Program-made: the position numbers and the translations under genes
Assembly: GCA_025361065.1 (NCBI GenBank)
Contig: JANYAY010000080.1
Coordinates: 1-57,137, forward strand
Direction: 5' to 3'
DNA length: 57,137 bases
Source: Deltaproteobacteria bacterium
Lineage (GTDB): Bacteria; Desulfobacterota; Syntrophia; Syntrophales; Smithellaceae
Shown here: positions 17,905 to 28,782 of the stretch, piece after piece
How positions within the stretch are numbered: the stretch's first letter is position 1
Layout: the number at the start of each line of letters is the position of its first letter
The notes under the pieces: model-generated
Seen by the model: only the letters and a program-made list of their open reading frames with translations
What the model was told of the DNA's origin: nothing
The model's database searches: none

Positions 17905-19014
17905 TCATTGCTGATTATTTGAGCCGGATCCGATGTTTTCGATAATGCTTTTCAGTGAAGCGTTATAATGAGAAGTCCTATATTGAATATGGGCAATTTC
18001 TCTGTTGGACATAGCCATGCGCAACAGAGGTTCCGGATTTTCGCTCATTCTCTCAATCACTGACTTTATTGACTTGGCCGATCCTTTTTCTATTTCATAA
18101 CCATTTATCTTATCCCTGAAAATATCAGAGATGCCACCTTGATTAGTGGTCAGGACTGCGCAGCCCGAGGCATAGGCCTCTAAAATGGAAATGGGCTGTC
18201 CCTCGCTTAAACTGGTCGGAAGGCAAAAGATATGTGCACGGGAGAAAAGATCCTTCTTCCGATCATCTTCAACAATCCCGTGATAAGATATTCCATTAAT
18301 CCCGTCAATCCTATTTAGGAATTTAACTTTTTGAATATCGGATTCAAACGCGCCGGCAAAATCAATCTCCATTTTTTTCCGCGATTTGTCAGTTAAGGCC
18401 AGATAAGCGTCAACCAGTTCATCCTGCCCTTTTCCTGCAATTAAATTACTTACAAAAAGAACTCTTAAAGGGGCCGCATGGGCAAATTTTTCTTTTATTT
18501 CCTTCTCGCTGATAAATAAATAGTCTTCCGCAAAATTTGGCACAATATATATCTTTTTTACGGGTATGATATCTGAAAAAATATGAACATGTGATTTTCC
18601 TAATACGATAGCCCCTCCCAAGCGGCGGAGAAAATATTTATTAAGTGCAAAGACGAGTTTATTTTGATCAAATAACTGTTTTTTAATGCTGCCGCCATGC
18701 AGGTGAATAACCATACGGGAAAGACGATGAAAACAAATAAGATAAATAAGCAGATCTTTAACATTTCCAAAAAGCGACTCAGAAATTGTCAAATAGACAG
18801 CGTCCGCATCTTTTTGATTATTCCGTATTTCTTTTATGATTTTAAAAACTTGAATAATTCGTGCGATAGAATTTAATCCTTGTTTCAAACTGTCTTTACT
18901 CAGATTAACGACTTTAACCTGATGGTCTTTAATCATGTCTTCGAAAAATATTTTAGCTGCTAATGAGTGCCCGGTAATTGGTGGAGGCAGAGGAGCAATA
19001 AAAAGTATTTTCAT
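17905..19014 (-). CDS. Glycosyltransferase family 4
   Basis: ILFIAPLPPPITGHSLAAKIFFEDM; FVSNLIAGKGQDELVDAY; LPTSLSEGQPISILEAYASGCAVLTTNQGG. Confidence 0.85.
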   Translation of the reverse strand: MKILFIAPLPPPITGHSLAAKIFFEDMIKDHQVKVVNLSKDSLKQGLNSIARIIQVFKIIKEIRNNQKDADAVYLTISESLFGNVKDLLIYLICFHRLSRMVIHLHGGSIKKQLFDQNKLVFALNKYFLRRLGGAIVLGKSHVHIFSDIIPVKKIYIVPNFAEDYLFISEKEIKEKFAHAAPLRVLFVSNLIAGKGQDELVDAYLALTDKSRKKMEIDFAGAFESDIQKVKFLNRIDGINGISYHGIVEDDRKKDLFSRAHIFCLPTSLSEGQPISILEAYASGCAVLTTNQGGISDIFRDKINGYEIEKGSAKSIKSVIERMSENPEPLLRMAMSNREIAHIQYRTSHYNASLKSIIENIGSGSNNQQ

Positions 19015-19089
19015 AATCTGTTTTTCAGTATTTTTCTCTTAATGCCCATGTTTCACTACGCAAAATATTTCTTTTGCTATCATAGGGCA

Positions 19090-20136
19090 TCATGGGCAAG
19101 GCCGCCCTAAGGTCTTCAGAATCGTTTCAATTCTCCGGCCATAGGTATGATCCCGCAGAACACGGGCACGGCCTCTCTCGGCAATGGCCGCGCGCTCATC
19201 GGGATGAGCCAGATAGTATTTGGCCAACTCGCGAAACTGCGCCGGGGAGGTATAAGCCACAATCTCACGCCCGACATCAAAATGCTCTTCCAGTCCCGGA
19301 ACGTAGTCGATCAACTCAAAAGCGCCTGCGGCCGGTATCTCGAATGCGCGTGTGTTTAATCCGCCAAAACGCGTTTGCGGATGATGTACATTCGGACAAA
19401 TCTTCGCCAGGTTATAGACCTTGGCGGCGTTGGCCGTTGAAATCTGCGGGCCTCTCCAGGTGTTTGGGGGTAATTCATGGAGTTCCTGCGCCAACTCCCA
19501 GTCGCTGCCCCATAATCCGACGTCCCATCCTTTCATCTGACCCAGCAGTGCGGCGCGCATCGGATGATACATCGCAACAAAACCGATCGTACAGTCAAGA
19601 TCAGGATAATCCCGTGGATTGAGGGACTGGGGATGATAGGTTGTCTGATCACAGGCACAGGGAAGATACATGATGTGTTTGACGCCCTCGGCCTCAAGTT
19701 TTGTAACGCCTTCTCTATCAAACATGTAAAGCATATCGAAAAGATTGAACGATTCTAACAGATCCGGAAAACAGAAAGGATCGTCAACCCACCATGAGAC
19801 CAGGGGCACTTTCTCCTTACGTAAAGTAACAAGTGTTTCCGGATAAATGGTCTCGCCTTTGAGAATTAAAATAATGTCCGGTTGGAAAGCACGAACCGCT
19901 GTAATCAATCGACGGTTCATTAGGATATCTTTAGAACTTCTGACCTTTTGAGCGCCCCACCTCATGATCTTTTGAATCGATGGATGCAATTGCTGTTTGG
20001 CCATGCCTTTCAGGCCACCCAACGTATCGGTGCGGTAGTAAAAAGTGGCTGTCCTGCACCCCAAAGCAACAGCGGCCCTTCCTACGGCTTCCGTCCATTC
20101 ACCAGCCCAGCGGGGGCCGACAATAAACAGTTTCAT
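19090..20136 (-). CDS. CgeB/DUF3880-like glycosyltransferase
   Basis: MKLFIVGPRWAGEWTEAVGRAAVALG; FNLFDMLYMFDREGVTKLEAEGV; NVHHPQTRFGGLNTRAFEIPAAGAFELID. Confidence 0.75.
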   Translation of the reverse strand: MKLFIVGPRWAGEWTEAVGRAAVALGCRTATFYYRTDTLGGLKGMAKQQLHPSIQKIMRWGAQKVRSSKDILMNRRLITAVRAFQPDIILILKGETIYPETLVTLRKEKVPLVSWWVDDPFCFPDLLESFNLFDMLYMFDREGVTKLEAEGVKHIMYLPCACDQTTYHPQSLNPRDYPDLDCTIGFVAMYHPMRAALLGQMKGWDVGLWGSDWELAQELHELPPNTWRGPQISTANAAKVYNLAKICPNVHHPQTRFGGLNTRAFEIPAAGAFELIDYVPGLEEHFDVGREIVAYTSPAQFRELAKYYLAHPDERAAIAERGRARVLRDHTYGRRIETILKTLGRPCP

Positions 20137-21068
20137 GGTTTGCCCGCTCGTTCAATTTTCATGCGGATTAATCCTTCTCTAATACCGATACATTTTACAC
20201 CCAGTTCCATCTCCATTTTGGTCGTATCGAAAGAAGTATCCTTGGGACGGGGTGCAATTTCAGGGAAAAATGAATCAGGAACAGGGGTAATTAATTTAGC
20301 ATCCAAACTAAATACGTCTGCTACATGTAAGGCAAATTGGTAAAGGGATAAATGATCACGCCCAGCCGCATGGTATATACCAGTACGACCTTGGCGAATC
20401 ACTTGCCATATAACCTCTGCACATGACCACACTGGTAGTGGTTTGCTGAATACATTGTCCACAACCTTGATCGGACTGCCGTTTTCCAGGGATCGCACCC
20501 ACCAGACCACGGGGTTATCACGCTCCCCCGGATGCGGCCAGCCATACATCAAAATGGGTCGCACAATAGCCCATGATTCACAACTGTCGCGAACAACATT
20601 TTCAGCTTCAACTTTGAGCTGACCATAATAGTTGATCGGATTTACAGGTGAAGTTTCCGAGTAAAACGGCGTACGACCGTCAAATACCGCGTTTGATGAT
20701 ATATAAATCAGCAGAGCCTGAAAATCATCACACAGTGCAGCGACAATTTTCGTACCTTCCAAATTAACTTTTCTGGTCTCTTCACGATTTTTTTCGGCAA
20801 AATCAACACTGCCGATTGCAGCAGTATGAATGACAACATCAGGCATCGCCCATTTAAACACCGCTTCCATCTGCCGGTTATCGGTGACATCCGCGACCAT
20901 AGCAGGGAAAGGTAAACCGACAGGTGAAGAGCTTGAGGGTAAATAATTGAAAAAACCCATTACGTCAGCCGGAGCAGATTGCTGAAGGGCAATTCCCAGT
21001 AGTCCGGTGCCGCCGGTGATCAGAACCCTCTCAATTTTATTTATACCATCCATATGTTTTTTAACCAT
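20133..21068 (-). CDS. RmlD-like sugar nucleotide reductase
   Basis: RVLITGGTGLLGIALQQSAP; MPDVVIHTAAIGSVDFAEKNREETRKVNLEGT; RmlD-type SDR. Confidence 0.8.
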   Translation of the reverse strand: MVKKHMDGINKIERVLITGGTGLLGIALQQSAPADVMGFFNYLPSSSSPVGLPFPAMVADVTDNRQMEAVFKWAMPDVVIHTAAIGSVDFAEKNREETRKVNLEGTKIVAALCDDFQALLIYISSNAVFDGRTPFYSETSPVNPINYYGQLKVEAENVVRDSCESWAIVRPILMYGWPHPGERDNPVVWWVRSLENGSPIKVVDNVFSKPLPVWSCAEVIWQVIRQGRTGIYHAAGRDHLSLYQFALHVADVFSLDAKLITPVPDSFFPEIAPRPKDTSFDTTKMEMELGVKCIGIREGLIRMKIERAGKP

Positions 21069-21119
21069 GTTCTTACAATCCAGCTCTAAGCGACAGGCAA
21101 TTTCACCTGATTATTTCGA

Positions 21120-22100
21120 TCATCTTTTTTTACAAAAAAATTGCTCTGTATAGACAAATGTTTTTTGAACCAGCGACAAACACATATAGAAAAACATGAA
21201 CTTATCATATCGTAAACTTTTAACCCCTATATCGACTATGCTTTTCAGCCAGTTTCTAGGGTTCTGGGCAATATACTGACTCCACACTGAACCCATTGCT
21301 ATTTTGAATTCAAATATTTCACCAAAGGATAATTCCATGTCATGATATTCTCTGAAGAGAATATCATATATTTCCATAACCGATGCACTGATTGCCATCG
21401 TATTCCTTACGGTAGATAAATGGGTCCTGAAATTATTGAGTGGTTTTGCCACATAAAAGAAATCACAATGCCTGGATAGGCGACACCAGAAATCCCAATC
21501 CGCACAGGCCTTGTATTTTGAATCAAAGCCGCCTATCCTCTGAAGACATTCCTTCCTGATAATCGCCGCACTCATATTGGGAATAACACATGATTTTAAG
21601 AAAAATTTCTGCATTTCCCGCTGTGGTATTAAAACATCTTTCCCGCAATATTTGCGAAACAGCTTTTCCCTATGCCTTCCATCATCCCCGAACACAGCAC
21701 CTTTACTGTCAACCATATTGCTGAGGGAATAAACTACGCCGACGCCGGGATTTTGCAGCAGTTTTCCCATCAAGGCTTCAATCTGCGCCGGTTCGCTGAA
21801 ATCATCACACTCCGCGAACATGATATAATCGCCGCGGCTGAGGCCGACCCCTATATTACAGGCCTGCGCGTAGCCGCCATTCTCGCGCAGGAAAGTAATA
21901 TGCACCTCGGGATTATTTTTATACCGGGCCAGCACTGCGCCGCTCTGGTCAGTCGAACCATCATCGACAACATTGATTTCGATATTATCATATGTCTGGG
22001 AAAGAAGGCTTTGCAGGCGCTCAGCCAGATATTCCGCGTGGTTGTAACTCGTCACAACTACACTCACGAGCGGTCTTACGGCAACGGCAGCTTCAGCCAT
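21120..22100 (-). CDS. Glycosyltransferase family 2
   Basis: PLVSVVVTSYNHAEYLAERLQSLLSQTYDNIEINVVDDGSTDQSG; AECDDF. Confidence 0.9.
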   Translation of the reverse strand: MAEAAVAVRPLVSVVVTSYNHAEYLAERLQSLLSQTYDNIEINVVDDGSTDQSGAVLARYKNNPEVHITFLRENGGYAQACNIGVGLSRGDYIMFAECDDFSEPAQIEALMGKLLQNPGVGVVYSLSNMVDSKGAVFGDDGRHREKLFRKYCGKDVLIPQREMQKFFLKSCVIPNMSAAIIRKECLQRIGGFDSKYKACADWDFWCRLSRHCDFFYVAKPLNNFRTHLSTVRNTMAISASVMEIYDILFREYHDMELSFGEIFEFKIAMGSVWSQYIAQNPRNWLKSIVDIGVKSLRYDKFMFFYMCLSLVQKTFVYTEQFFCKKR

Positions 22101-23568
22101 TTTTCTTTACCGCCGCTTTGCATACATGGGCCAGCGTATAAATCCGGACAAACACACCCAGAAAAAACTTTTTCAGGGATGACTCCGATTTACTGAAGAA
22201 GCGCATCAGTCCGTGCGGAACATGCAGAAAGGCGAAAAGCGATAAAACCGTGTTCCAGTATTCTTTTTCCCCGGAAGCATATTGAATGCGATAAAACCTA
22301 TTGCTGATTAAGGATTTTCCCATCATTGAAGTCGGTGAATCCTTGGCCCCTTCTATCGTTGAATAATCTTCGGCTTCCTCTTTAACTGAAATATAACCAT
22401 CTTTCAGCGCTCTTTCGGTTATTTCCGTGCCGGGATAAAAAATGAGGTTGAAGCCTTGCAGGGCAACAGGTCTTGGGAATTGAAGGAAAAGATTTACTGT
22501 TTGCGCGACATCAATAGGCTCTTCATACGGGTTGTTAAATATGACGTCATAAATCACATTAATTCCCATTTCTCTAATCTGGCCGGCAACCTCCACGACC
22601 CTTTGATTGGATACTCGTCTGTTGTATACGTCCCTATTAATCTGCTCACTTCCTGTCTGAATCCCCAGTTGCAAAGCAGAAAGCCCACTGTCGCGAAGAA
22701 TCTTTATTTTATCATAATCAAAAGCCATCGGTTCAATCAGGGCAAAAAAGGGCAGGTCTATTTTTTCCTTATATAACTTTTGAAACAAAATAAAATCTGC
22801 CATACCCCGCGCCACAAAGCTGTCGTCCCAGAAGTTTATCCGGACCAGATCGGAAAATTTACTTTTCGCATCAGACAACTCGGCTATAACATTTTCCATG
22901 GTTCTCTTCCGCAGATACTTTCCTTTTCCGGCATACTGTTTTCTCCGGTAACTATTATAGCAATAATGGCAGCTATAAGGGCAGCCGCGCGAGGACATGA
23001 TGCTGTACTCACCGCAAAAATGGCTTTCCGTCAATTCAGTAAATCCTTTGTCCGTCATAACGAACTGCGAATTTAAATCAAAATCGGGAAAAGGATATTT
23101 ATCCAGGTTTTCTTCCAGATCGCGCAGCTCGTTGCGAATAATTCCGTTTGCTGTTTTGAACCAGATATTTTTTGTCGTTAAATCCGTCCGCCCCGCGGCA
23201 TAATTACCGACAAGCTCCAGCAGCGCTTCTTCACCTTCACCCATACAAATCATATCGGCATGTTTCAGGCACTCATCCGGCATTACATTGACGTGCGCCC
23301 CGCCCCAGACAACCGGTAGGTGAAGCTTTTTTTTGATTTGCCCGGTCACAGTTATGGCGCGGAAATAATCGTCAGTCACAAGGCTGATACCGACAAAACC
23401 AATTTTTTTATCGGTCAGACGATTAATTAATTCATTCAAGTTGCTTGTATTAAAATCACCGGAACAAAAAAAACAGAGCACTTCGTAGCCGTTTTCTTTC
23501 AGGTAGGAAGAAAGACTTCTGGTGTTAATACTGTTATGGAGAAATGAAATTAACGCTATTCGAATCAC
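22093..23568 (-). CDS. B12-binding-domain radical SAM protein
   Basis: N-terminal Rossmann-like domain with VVWGGAHVNVMPDECLKHADMICMGEGEEALLEL, then SSRGCPYSCHYCYNS (CxxxCxxC). Confidence 0.85.
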   Translation of the reverse strand: MIRIALISFLHNSINTRSLSSYLKENGYEVLCFFCSGDFNTSNLNELINRLTDKKIGFVGISLVTDDYFRAITVTGQIKKKLHLPVVWGGAHVNVMPDECLKHADMICMGEGEEALLELVGNYAAGRTDLTTKNIWFKTANGIIRNELRDLEENLDKYPFPDFDLNSQFVMTDKGFTELTESHFCGEYSIMSSRGCPYSCHYCYNSYRRKQYAGKGKYLRKRTMENVIAELSDAKSKFSDLVRINFWDDSFVARGMADFILFQKLYKEKIDLPFFALIEPMAFDYDKIKILRDSGLSALQLGIQTGSEQINRDVYNRRVSNQRVVEVAGQIREMGINVIYDVIFNNPYEEPIDVAQTVNLFLQFPRPVALQGFNLIFYPGTEITERALKDGYISVKEEAEDYSTIEGAKDSPTSMMGKSLISNRFYRIQYASGEKEYWNTVLSLFAFLHVPHGLMRFFSKSESSLKKFFLGVFVRIYTLAHVCKAAVKKNG

Positions 23569-23575
23569 TTTGATC

Positions 23576-24172
23576 TCATCGCCCTGTTTTTACCCACATC
23601 CGGTTTTGGAGATTATACTTTTTGATCACTGTGGCGGGTATGCCAACGGCAACAGAGTAATCAGGTATATCTGCAGTTACGACCGCGTTGGCGCCTATCA
23701 CACAATTCTTGCCGATTCGCGCACCAATGATAGATACATTTTCCCCAATCCAGGAGCCATCTCCAATGGACACCTCTGCCTTAAATTGCAATGGCTGATG
23801 CATAACCGGCACATTAATATTTTCGAAGCCGTGCAAATTATCCGATATATAAACCCGGTCGCTGGTTAACACGTTATCGCCAAAAACAACTCTTCTGACA
23901 GCGGCAATGTGGTTATAGTTACCGAGAACAGAACCCCTGCCGATTATCAGTTCCGGTTCATGCTCATCAATTTTCTCGGCATATAAAAATGCATGGTCTT
24001 GAATAACGGCGCCACTCAACAGCGAAATGTACTCCGGTCCTTCTATTCTTAGAGGGTGCATGATTAAAGACTTAATTTCCAGCCTTTTGAATTTCCCTTT
24101 ATTCAGCACATAAAATAAAAGCATTCGGCATCGCATCAATTGTGAGCGAATTATTTTTTTAAAAGAATTCAT
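23576..24172 (-). CDS. Left-handed beta-helix (hexapeptide) acyltransferase
   Basis: [53 protein letters not shown]. Confidence 0.85.
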   Translation of the reverse strand: MNSFKKIIRSQLMRCRMLLFYVLNKGKFKRLEIKSLIMHPLRIEGPEYISLLSGAVIQDHAFLYAEKIDEHEPELIIGRGSVLGNYNHIAAVRRVVFGDNVLTSDRVYISDNLHGFENINVPVMHQPLQFKAEVSIGDGSWIGENVSIIGARIGKNCVIGANAVVTADIPDYSVAVGIPATVIKKYNLQNRMWVKTGR

Positions 24173-24888
24173 GCCGCCCCATTTTTACGGTTCTTCTTCA
24201 TAATATCTAAAAAATCATCGGTATCGGAAAAGCAATTGGCATACTCTGCTAGCTGAGCTTCCGGCAGGTCCCACCATTTTACATCCAGCAGCCTTTGACA
24301 TGTTTCTGCCGCAAATCGATACTTAATGACTTTTGCCGTTACACCGCCCACTATCGCGTAGTCAGGAACGTTTTTTGTGACTACGGCGCCGGCCCCCACT
24401 ATGGCACCATTGCCAATGACAACGCCGTCCATAATAACCGCTCCCTGTCCGATCCAGACATCGTGGCCAATCTTCGCTCTTTCCTTAAACGGTTCAAACC
24501 TTTCCCGGTCGCTGAAAGTCCTGACCAGCGGCTGGGTTGCCGAATAGAAAGCGGGGTGTGAACTGACATATGATGTCGGATGTTGGCCGGGGCCCACACT
24601 GACGTTGGAGGCGATGGAACAAAACTTGCCGATATCAGCATTGATAATTAATGAATTTTTCTGGACAAAAGTATGATCCCCTAAAGCGGAATTAATGATG
24701 CCGGTATTATCAAAAATAACATTATAATTGCCCAGCAGAGACAATTCATCAACATAGCAGCCCGGGTAGAAATGACAGTTAGGGTATTTTTTTTGCAGTC
24801 TGGCCAGAATCAAGTGTGACGCCAGCCGCTTTTTCAGGCCGGACCAAATAACCTTGAACAGAGCAGTGTTATCCATTAATTGCGGCAC
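24169..24888 (-). CDS. CatB-related left-handed beta-helix O-acetyltransferase
   Basis: [83 protein letters not shown]. Confidence 0.85.
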   Translation of the reverse strand: MPQLMDNTALFKVIWSGLKKRLASHLILARLQKKYPNCHFYPGCYVDELSLLGNYNVIFDNTGIINSALGDHTFVQKNSLIINADIGKFCSIASNVSVGPGQHPTSYVSSHPAFYSATQPLVRTFSDRERFEPFKERAKIGHDVWIGQGAVIMDGVVIGNGAIVGAGAVVTKNVPDYAIVGGVTAKVIKYRFAAETCQRLLDVKWWDLPEAQLAEYANCFSDTDDFLDIMKKNRKNGAA

Positions 24889-26719
24889 CCAATTCGTCCG
24901 GTTCGTCTATCAGCGAATAGATAAACTCCATATTGCGTTCCAGATTATGGCCGTCCAGCGGGCCGATATATTTCTCCATAACCTCTCGTTTCCTAAACGC
25001 GTCATATAGCGGATCGCTGTTATAGAACATGTTTAGCTTCTCGACCAGATCGTCCAACGACACTGCCGTAACCAGTTCCGATGCATTATCAAATGGCGGG
25101 TGAGCAACTTGTGTGTCGTTCTTGTAATAAAGCACTGGAATGTTCATGCAGGATGCCTCAAACAATGTCTGCGAGTAGGTGGAAATCAATAAATCGGCAT
25201 CGTCCAGTACGTCTTTTATCGGAAACCGATCATAAATCCGGACTGCTATCTCGGGAAAATACTCTTGAAGAAAATTTTCATATTGCCGCCGATAGCCGTT
25301 GGGGCGTATTTTTAAGGTAAGCCTCATATCCCTGCCCGTTGCTCTTAAAATTTGACAGGCTCGCATAATGCCATATAAAAAATCAAATTCAACGGCGACA
25401 TAAGAGTTTAAATCAATATTGGTAAATCCTGAAGCAGCGATAACAATTAAAGGCTTCTCTGTATTAATGTTATGAGGCGTGTAATTCTTTATATAGTTGT
25501 CCATCCGTGGATCACCAAGACACACGATATTGTCCATACCGCGAAAATAATGCTTCTTAACGGATTCGCCATAGGAATTAATCCATGTGGCATCCTTGGC
25601 TTCATCCACAAATGATGTTGCCAGCAATCCATTGATTATAAGATATGTGGGTATTTGATGGTGATGGCAATAGTTAATCATCAGACAATTGGTAAATCCG
25701 ATATTCGAAAATGTTACCATCAGGTTTAGTTTTCTCCTTTGGAAATATTCAATGATGCTGTCTAATGTCCTTAGACAGTCCGCCAGCGGCTCGGCAATCC
25801 GTTGAAGAATAATTGGATAAAGGTATTCACTGATGGGAAATCCTTCAATGCTCCATTTTGCCGCTTTTCTCGCCGGAAATTTTTCGATCATCGCCAGGGC
25901 TAATTGCCTGTAATCGAGAGATCCGCTGACCGGCAGGCGTCGTTCCTGAAAAAACCCGCGCGTCCAGGTATAGTTTTCCAAAATAAGATTTATATTGGCT
26001 TTGTTCTTTAACGCGGCAATGATCCTCTCGGTTGGATAATAAGGATTAATAAAAATATTAGCATCCTTCTTGCCGAAAATCTTCAAGCGATCATACAGGG
26101 ACAGAATCAGATCGCGTATTTTTGTCAGAATTATTTTGGACGTTTGCTTCAGACCGGAGGGATAAATATTTTCATCTATCCAGCGCAGGATGGGGAAATA
26201 ATATTCCTGAACCGTCCTGTCTGTCCGAGGTTCCCAGTTCTCATTTTTCAGATCGAGGACATGGAGAATGTCCATTGCATAACTATCACTGATGCCGACG
26301 AACATCTTTTCCCAGACCATCTTTTTAACGGCCAATAAATTAATAAACGTCCGGGCATATTGGGTAATATTGCTCCAGATAGCAATCCTGAAGGCATTAC
26401 CGACTTTTACTCCACTGTAAGCAAAGATATCATTGCCGTCTTGATCGTAATGCCACTTGGCAAAAAAATCATAGGTTGCGTAGTTATATTGCTCCATGAC
26501 ATTCATATCGACCAGATGATCAAGCAGGGCCACCCGGCCGCCCAGCTCCGCTATCTCATGCCATACCCCGAAATCATATGTCAAAACAACATCCCGGTTT
26601 TTGTCATAAGGAAACGGGCAAGAATGCCAGTACGTTCTATCCTGCACTAAGAAGAGATGCCGGCAGGCTTGGCTGTCTGGCACAGCTCCTGTTTTTTTAG
26701 TGGACTGATTAAATTTCAT
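24869..26719 (-). CDS. Large uncharacterised protein, possibly GT-B-like transferase (616 aa)
   Basis: Continuous coupled ORF; C-terminal [32 protein letters not shown] resembles GT-B/CDP-glycerol-transferase-like acceptor regions. Family uncertain. Confidence 0.55.
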   Translation of the reverse strand: MKFNQSTKKTGAVPDSQACRHLFLVQDRTYWHSCPFPYDKNRDVVLTYDFGVWHEIAELGGRVALLDHLVDMNVMEQYNYATYDFFAKWHYDQDGNDIFAYSGVKVGNAFRIAIWSNITQYARTFINLLAVKKMVWEKMFVGISDSYAMDILHVLDLKNENWEPRTDRTVQEYYFPILRWIDENIYPSGLKQTSKIILTKIRDLILSLYDRLKIFGKKDANIFINPYYPTERIIAALKNKANINLILENYTWTRGFFQERRLPVSGSLDYRQLALAMIEKFPARKAAKWSIEGFPISEYLYPIILQRIAEPLADCLRTLDSIIEYFQRRKLNLMVTFSNIGFTNCLMINYCHHHQIPTYLIINGLLATSFVDEAKDATWINSYGESVKKHYFRGMDNIVCLGDPRMDNYIKNYTPHNINTEKPLIVIAASGFTNIDLNSYVAVEFDFLYGIMRACQILRATGRDMRLTLKIRPNGYRRQYENFLQEYFPEIAVRIYDRFPIKDVLDDADLLISTYSQTLFEASCMNIPVLYYKNDTQVAHPPFDNASELVTAVSLDDLVEKLNMFYNSDPLYDAFRKREVMEKYIGPLDGHNLERNMEFIYSLIDEPDELGAAING

Positions 26720-26722
26720 TCA

Positions 26723-27505
26723 TTACAACGTCCATCCATCGTCAACAACAATGTTCTGCCCGTTGATAAACGCCGACATGTCGGAGAGCAGAAACAGCAG
26801 TGCGCCTTGCAGGTCCGCGGGATCAAGCATCCCTTTTGATGCCGCAAAGCTGTCATAGCGCGAGAGGAATTGTTCCGGCTGCCCTTCCAAAATACCTCCG
26901 GGGCTGATGCAATTTACGCGAACCTTCGAGCCTTTTAAATATTGTGCTATATACTTCGTCAGATGTATTATTGCCGCTTTGATAGCGGCGTATTCGACCG
27001 GCATGGTCATGGCGGTATTTTCATAGATGGAAAAACGGGGAGCAATCACGCCGTAGATTGATGCCATGTTGATTATCGAACCATAGCCCTGTTTTTTAAA
27101 ATACAGAGCTAGCTGCTGGGACGCCAGAAAATAGCCGCCCAAATGCATGGACACATTCTGGCAGAAGTCATCGTAAGTTACATCTTCAAATTTTCTTCCA
27201 TAGTTCTTATTTCTGGGGTAGGCATTATTAACCAGTGCATCAATCCGTCCATACCTGTTGTGCAGAGTTTCAATCATCGCAGCAATTGATGCCGGCGATG
27301 TTATATCCAGTTCGACATACAGGCCTTCTTTATTAAGAGATTCTCTTTGCAGATCCTCCAGTAATTTACTGCCCGCTTTCACGTTTATGTCAGCGATTAC
27401 GGCAATGCCGCCTTGCTGGGCAACACAACGGACAAATGAGCTGCCCAGGAGACCAGCGGCGCCTGTGATAACAATTACTTTATCCAGCAACATTACGCAC
27501 TCCAA
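26723..27505 (-). CDS. SDR oxidoreductase, PtmA-like (legionaminic acid/flagellin-modification type)
   Basis: MLLDKVIVITGAAGLLGSSFVRCVAQQGG; YAAIKAAIIHLTKYIAQYL; context with CMP-nonulosonate and CBS-nucleotidyltransferase genes. Confidence 0.75.
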   Translation of the reverse strand: MECVMLLDKVIVITGAAGLLGSSFVRCVAQQGGIAVIADINVKAGSKLLEDLQRESLNKEGLYVELDITSPASIAAMIETLHNRYGRIDALVNNAYPRNKNYGRKFEDVTYDDFCQNVSMHLGGYFLASQQLALYFKKQGYGSIINMASIYGVIAPRFSIYENTAMTMPVEYAAIKAAIIHLTKYIAQYLKGSKVRVNCISPGGILEGQPEQFLSRYDSFAASKGMLDPADLQGALLFLLSDMSAFINGQNIVVDDGWTL

Positions 27506-28049
27506 TTTCTCTTATAACTTTGGCTGGGTTTCCCACCGCTAAAACCTTATCAGGCAAGCTCTTCGTAATAACGCTGCCCGCCCCAACTACCGAATTCTCC
27601 CCAACAGTGACTCCCGATAAAATAATGCAATTAGCGCCTATCCAACATCCTTTTTTAAGCACAATCGGTTTTGATTCTAGGCACCCTTGATCGATGATGC
27701 TTATCCCGGGATTATCAAACTTATGATCATGACAATAAAAATGGACGCCAGCCCCCAACATTACATCATCTTCTATTGTAATCCCCGCACCGTTCTCTCT
27801 CGGATCAGCAAAAAGCATACTGCCGGGACGTATTACAACCCGGCCGCCAAGACTGATTTTCGAACAGCAAATAGCATATGCGCCGGGACGAAACTCGGCT
27901 GTATCGGAAAAATAGTTAAATTTTCTTTTGCAAAGTTTTAACATGGAAGATCTAAAATGCAACATCCAATGGGTACCAGGAATATCAGGCCCTATTCGGT
28001 CGGTATTTTTCCAATATTTCATTCTGCTGAAGATTTCCAATATAAACAT
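27480..28049 (-). CDS. Hexapeptide acyltransferase
   Basis: KPIVLKKGCWIGANCIILSGVTVGENSVVGAGSVITKSLPDKVLAVGNPAKVIREI. Confidence 0.85.
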   Translation of the reverse strand: MFILEIFSRMKYWKNTDRIGPDIPGTHWMLHFRSSMLKLCKRKFNYFSDTAEFRPGAYAICCSKISLGGRVVIRPGSMLFADPRENGAGITIEDDVMLGAGVHFYCHDHKFDNPGISIIDQGCLESKPIVLKKGCWIGANCIILSGVTVGENSVVGAGSVITKSLPDKVLAVGNPAKVIREIGVRNVAG

Positions 28050-28068
28050 AATTATCGCCCGACAAACT

Positions 28069-28782
28069 TTAAATATTGTTTCTTTTTGTCATAATATATT
28101 CAACGAAATCAAAGTCCGATTCACTATCTATATCAATTGACCGTTCCTCCGGCATGACGTAAAGCAAAGTATCATCATTGAAGACGGTAGGACTTTCCAA
28201 TAGAGCATCATGCCGCCAGGCGTAGATGGATGCATTCATATCATAACACTGGGGAGAATCCTGCCGGCGCGCAACAGCGACGGGAAGGGATTTGGACAGT
28301 TGGACGGTTCCCCGGGCATTAACTTCCACCAGGTTGAAATATGGTGAGCGCCTTGCGGGCGCTCCGGTAATCACATTGGCAACATGCTTATTTTCGAGCA
28401 TTGCGACAACCTTAACAATGTCCTCAGCATCACGCAACGGGGACGTTGCATCCAGATCCACGATAGTCTCATAGCGCTGATTGGCGAGCTGTTCCACAGT
28501 TTGCACGCAATGCCTGATAACAGGCAGTTTAGGAGAGATGTTTTGCGCCAGTTCTGCCGGACGGCGGATCAAATAATCCACACCGGCACTCTGAGCCACG
28601 GCAAGAATTTCCTCATTATCACTGCTGACGGCCAGAGCGGCAAATATTCCCGCTTGCTTTGCCTGCTCAATACTGTAGACGATCAAGGGCTTCCCCAGCA
28701 ACAGCCGAATATTTTTGCCTTTGACACCTTCCGAGCCTCCCCGGGCGCAAATTGTACATAATCTTTTCATTTCTCTATCCAT
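28069..28782 (-). CDS. Acylneuraminate/legionaminate cytidylyltransferase (PtmB/LegF/NeuA-like)
   Basis: LCTICARGGSEGVKGKNIRLLLGKPLIVYSIEQAKQAG; DLDATSPLRDAEDI. Confidence 0.85.
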   Translation of the reverse strand: MDREMKRLCTICARGGSEGVKGKNIRLLLGKPLIVYSIEQAKQAGIFAALAVSSDNEEILAVAQSAGVDYLIRRPAELAQNISPKLPVIRHCVQTVEQLANQRYETIVDLDATSPLRDAEDIVKVVAMLENKHVANVITGAPARRSPYFNLVEVNARGTVQLSKSLPVAVARRQDSPQCYDMNASIYAWRHDALLESPTVFNDDTLLYVMPEERSIDIDSESDFDFVEYIMTKRNNI

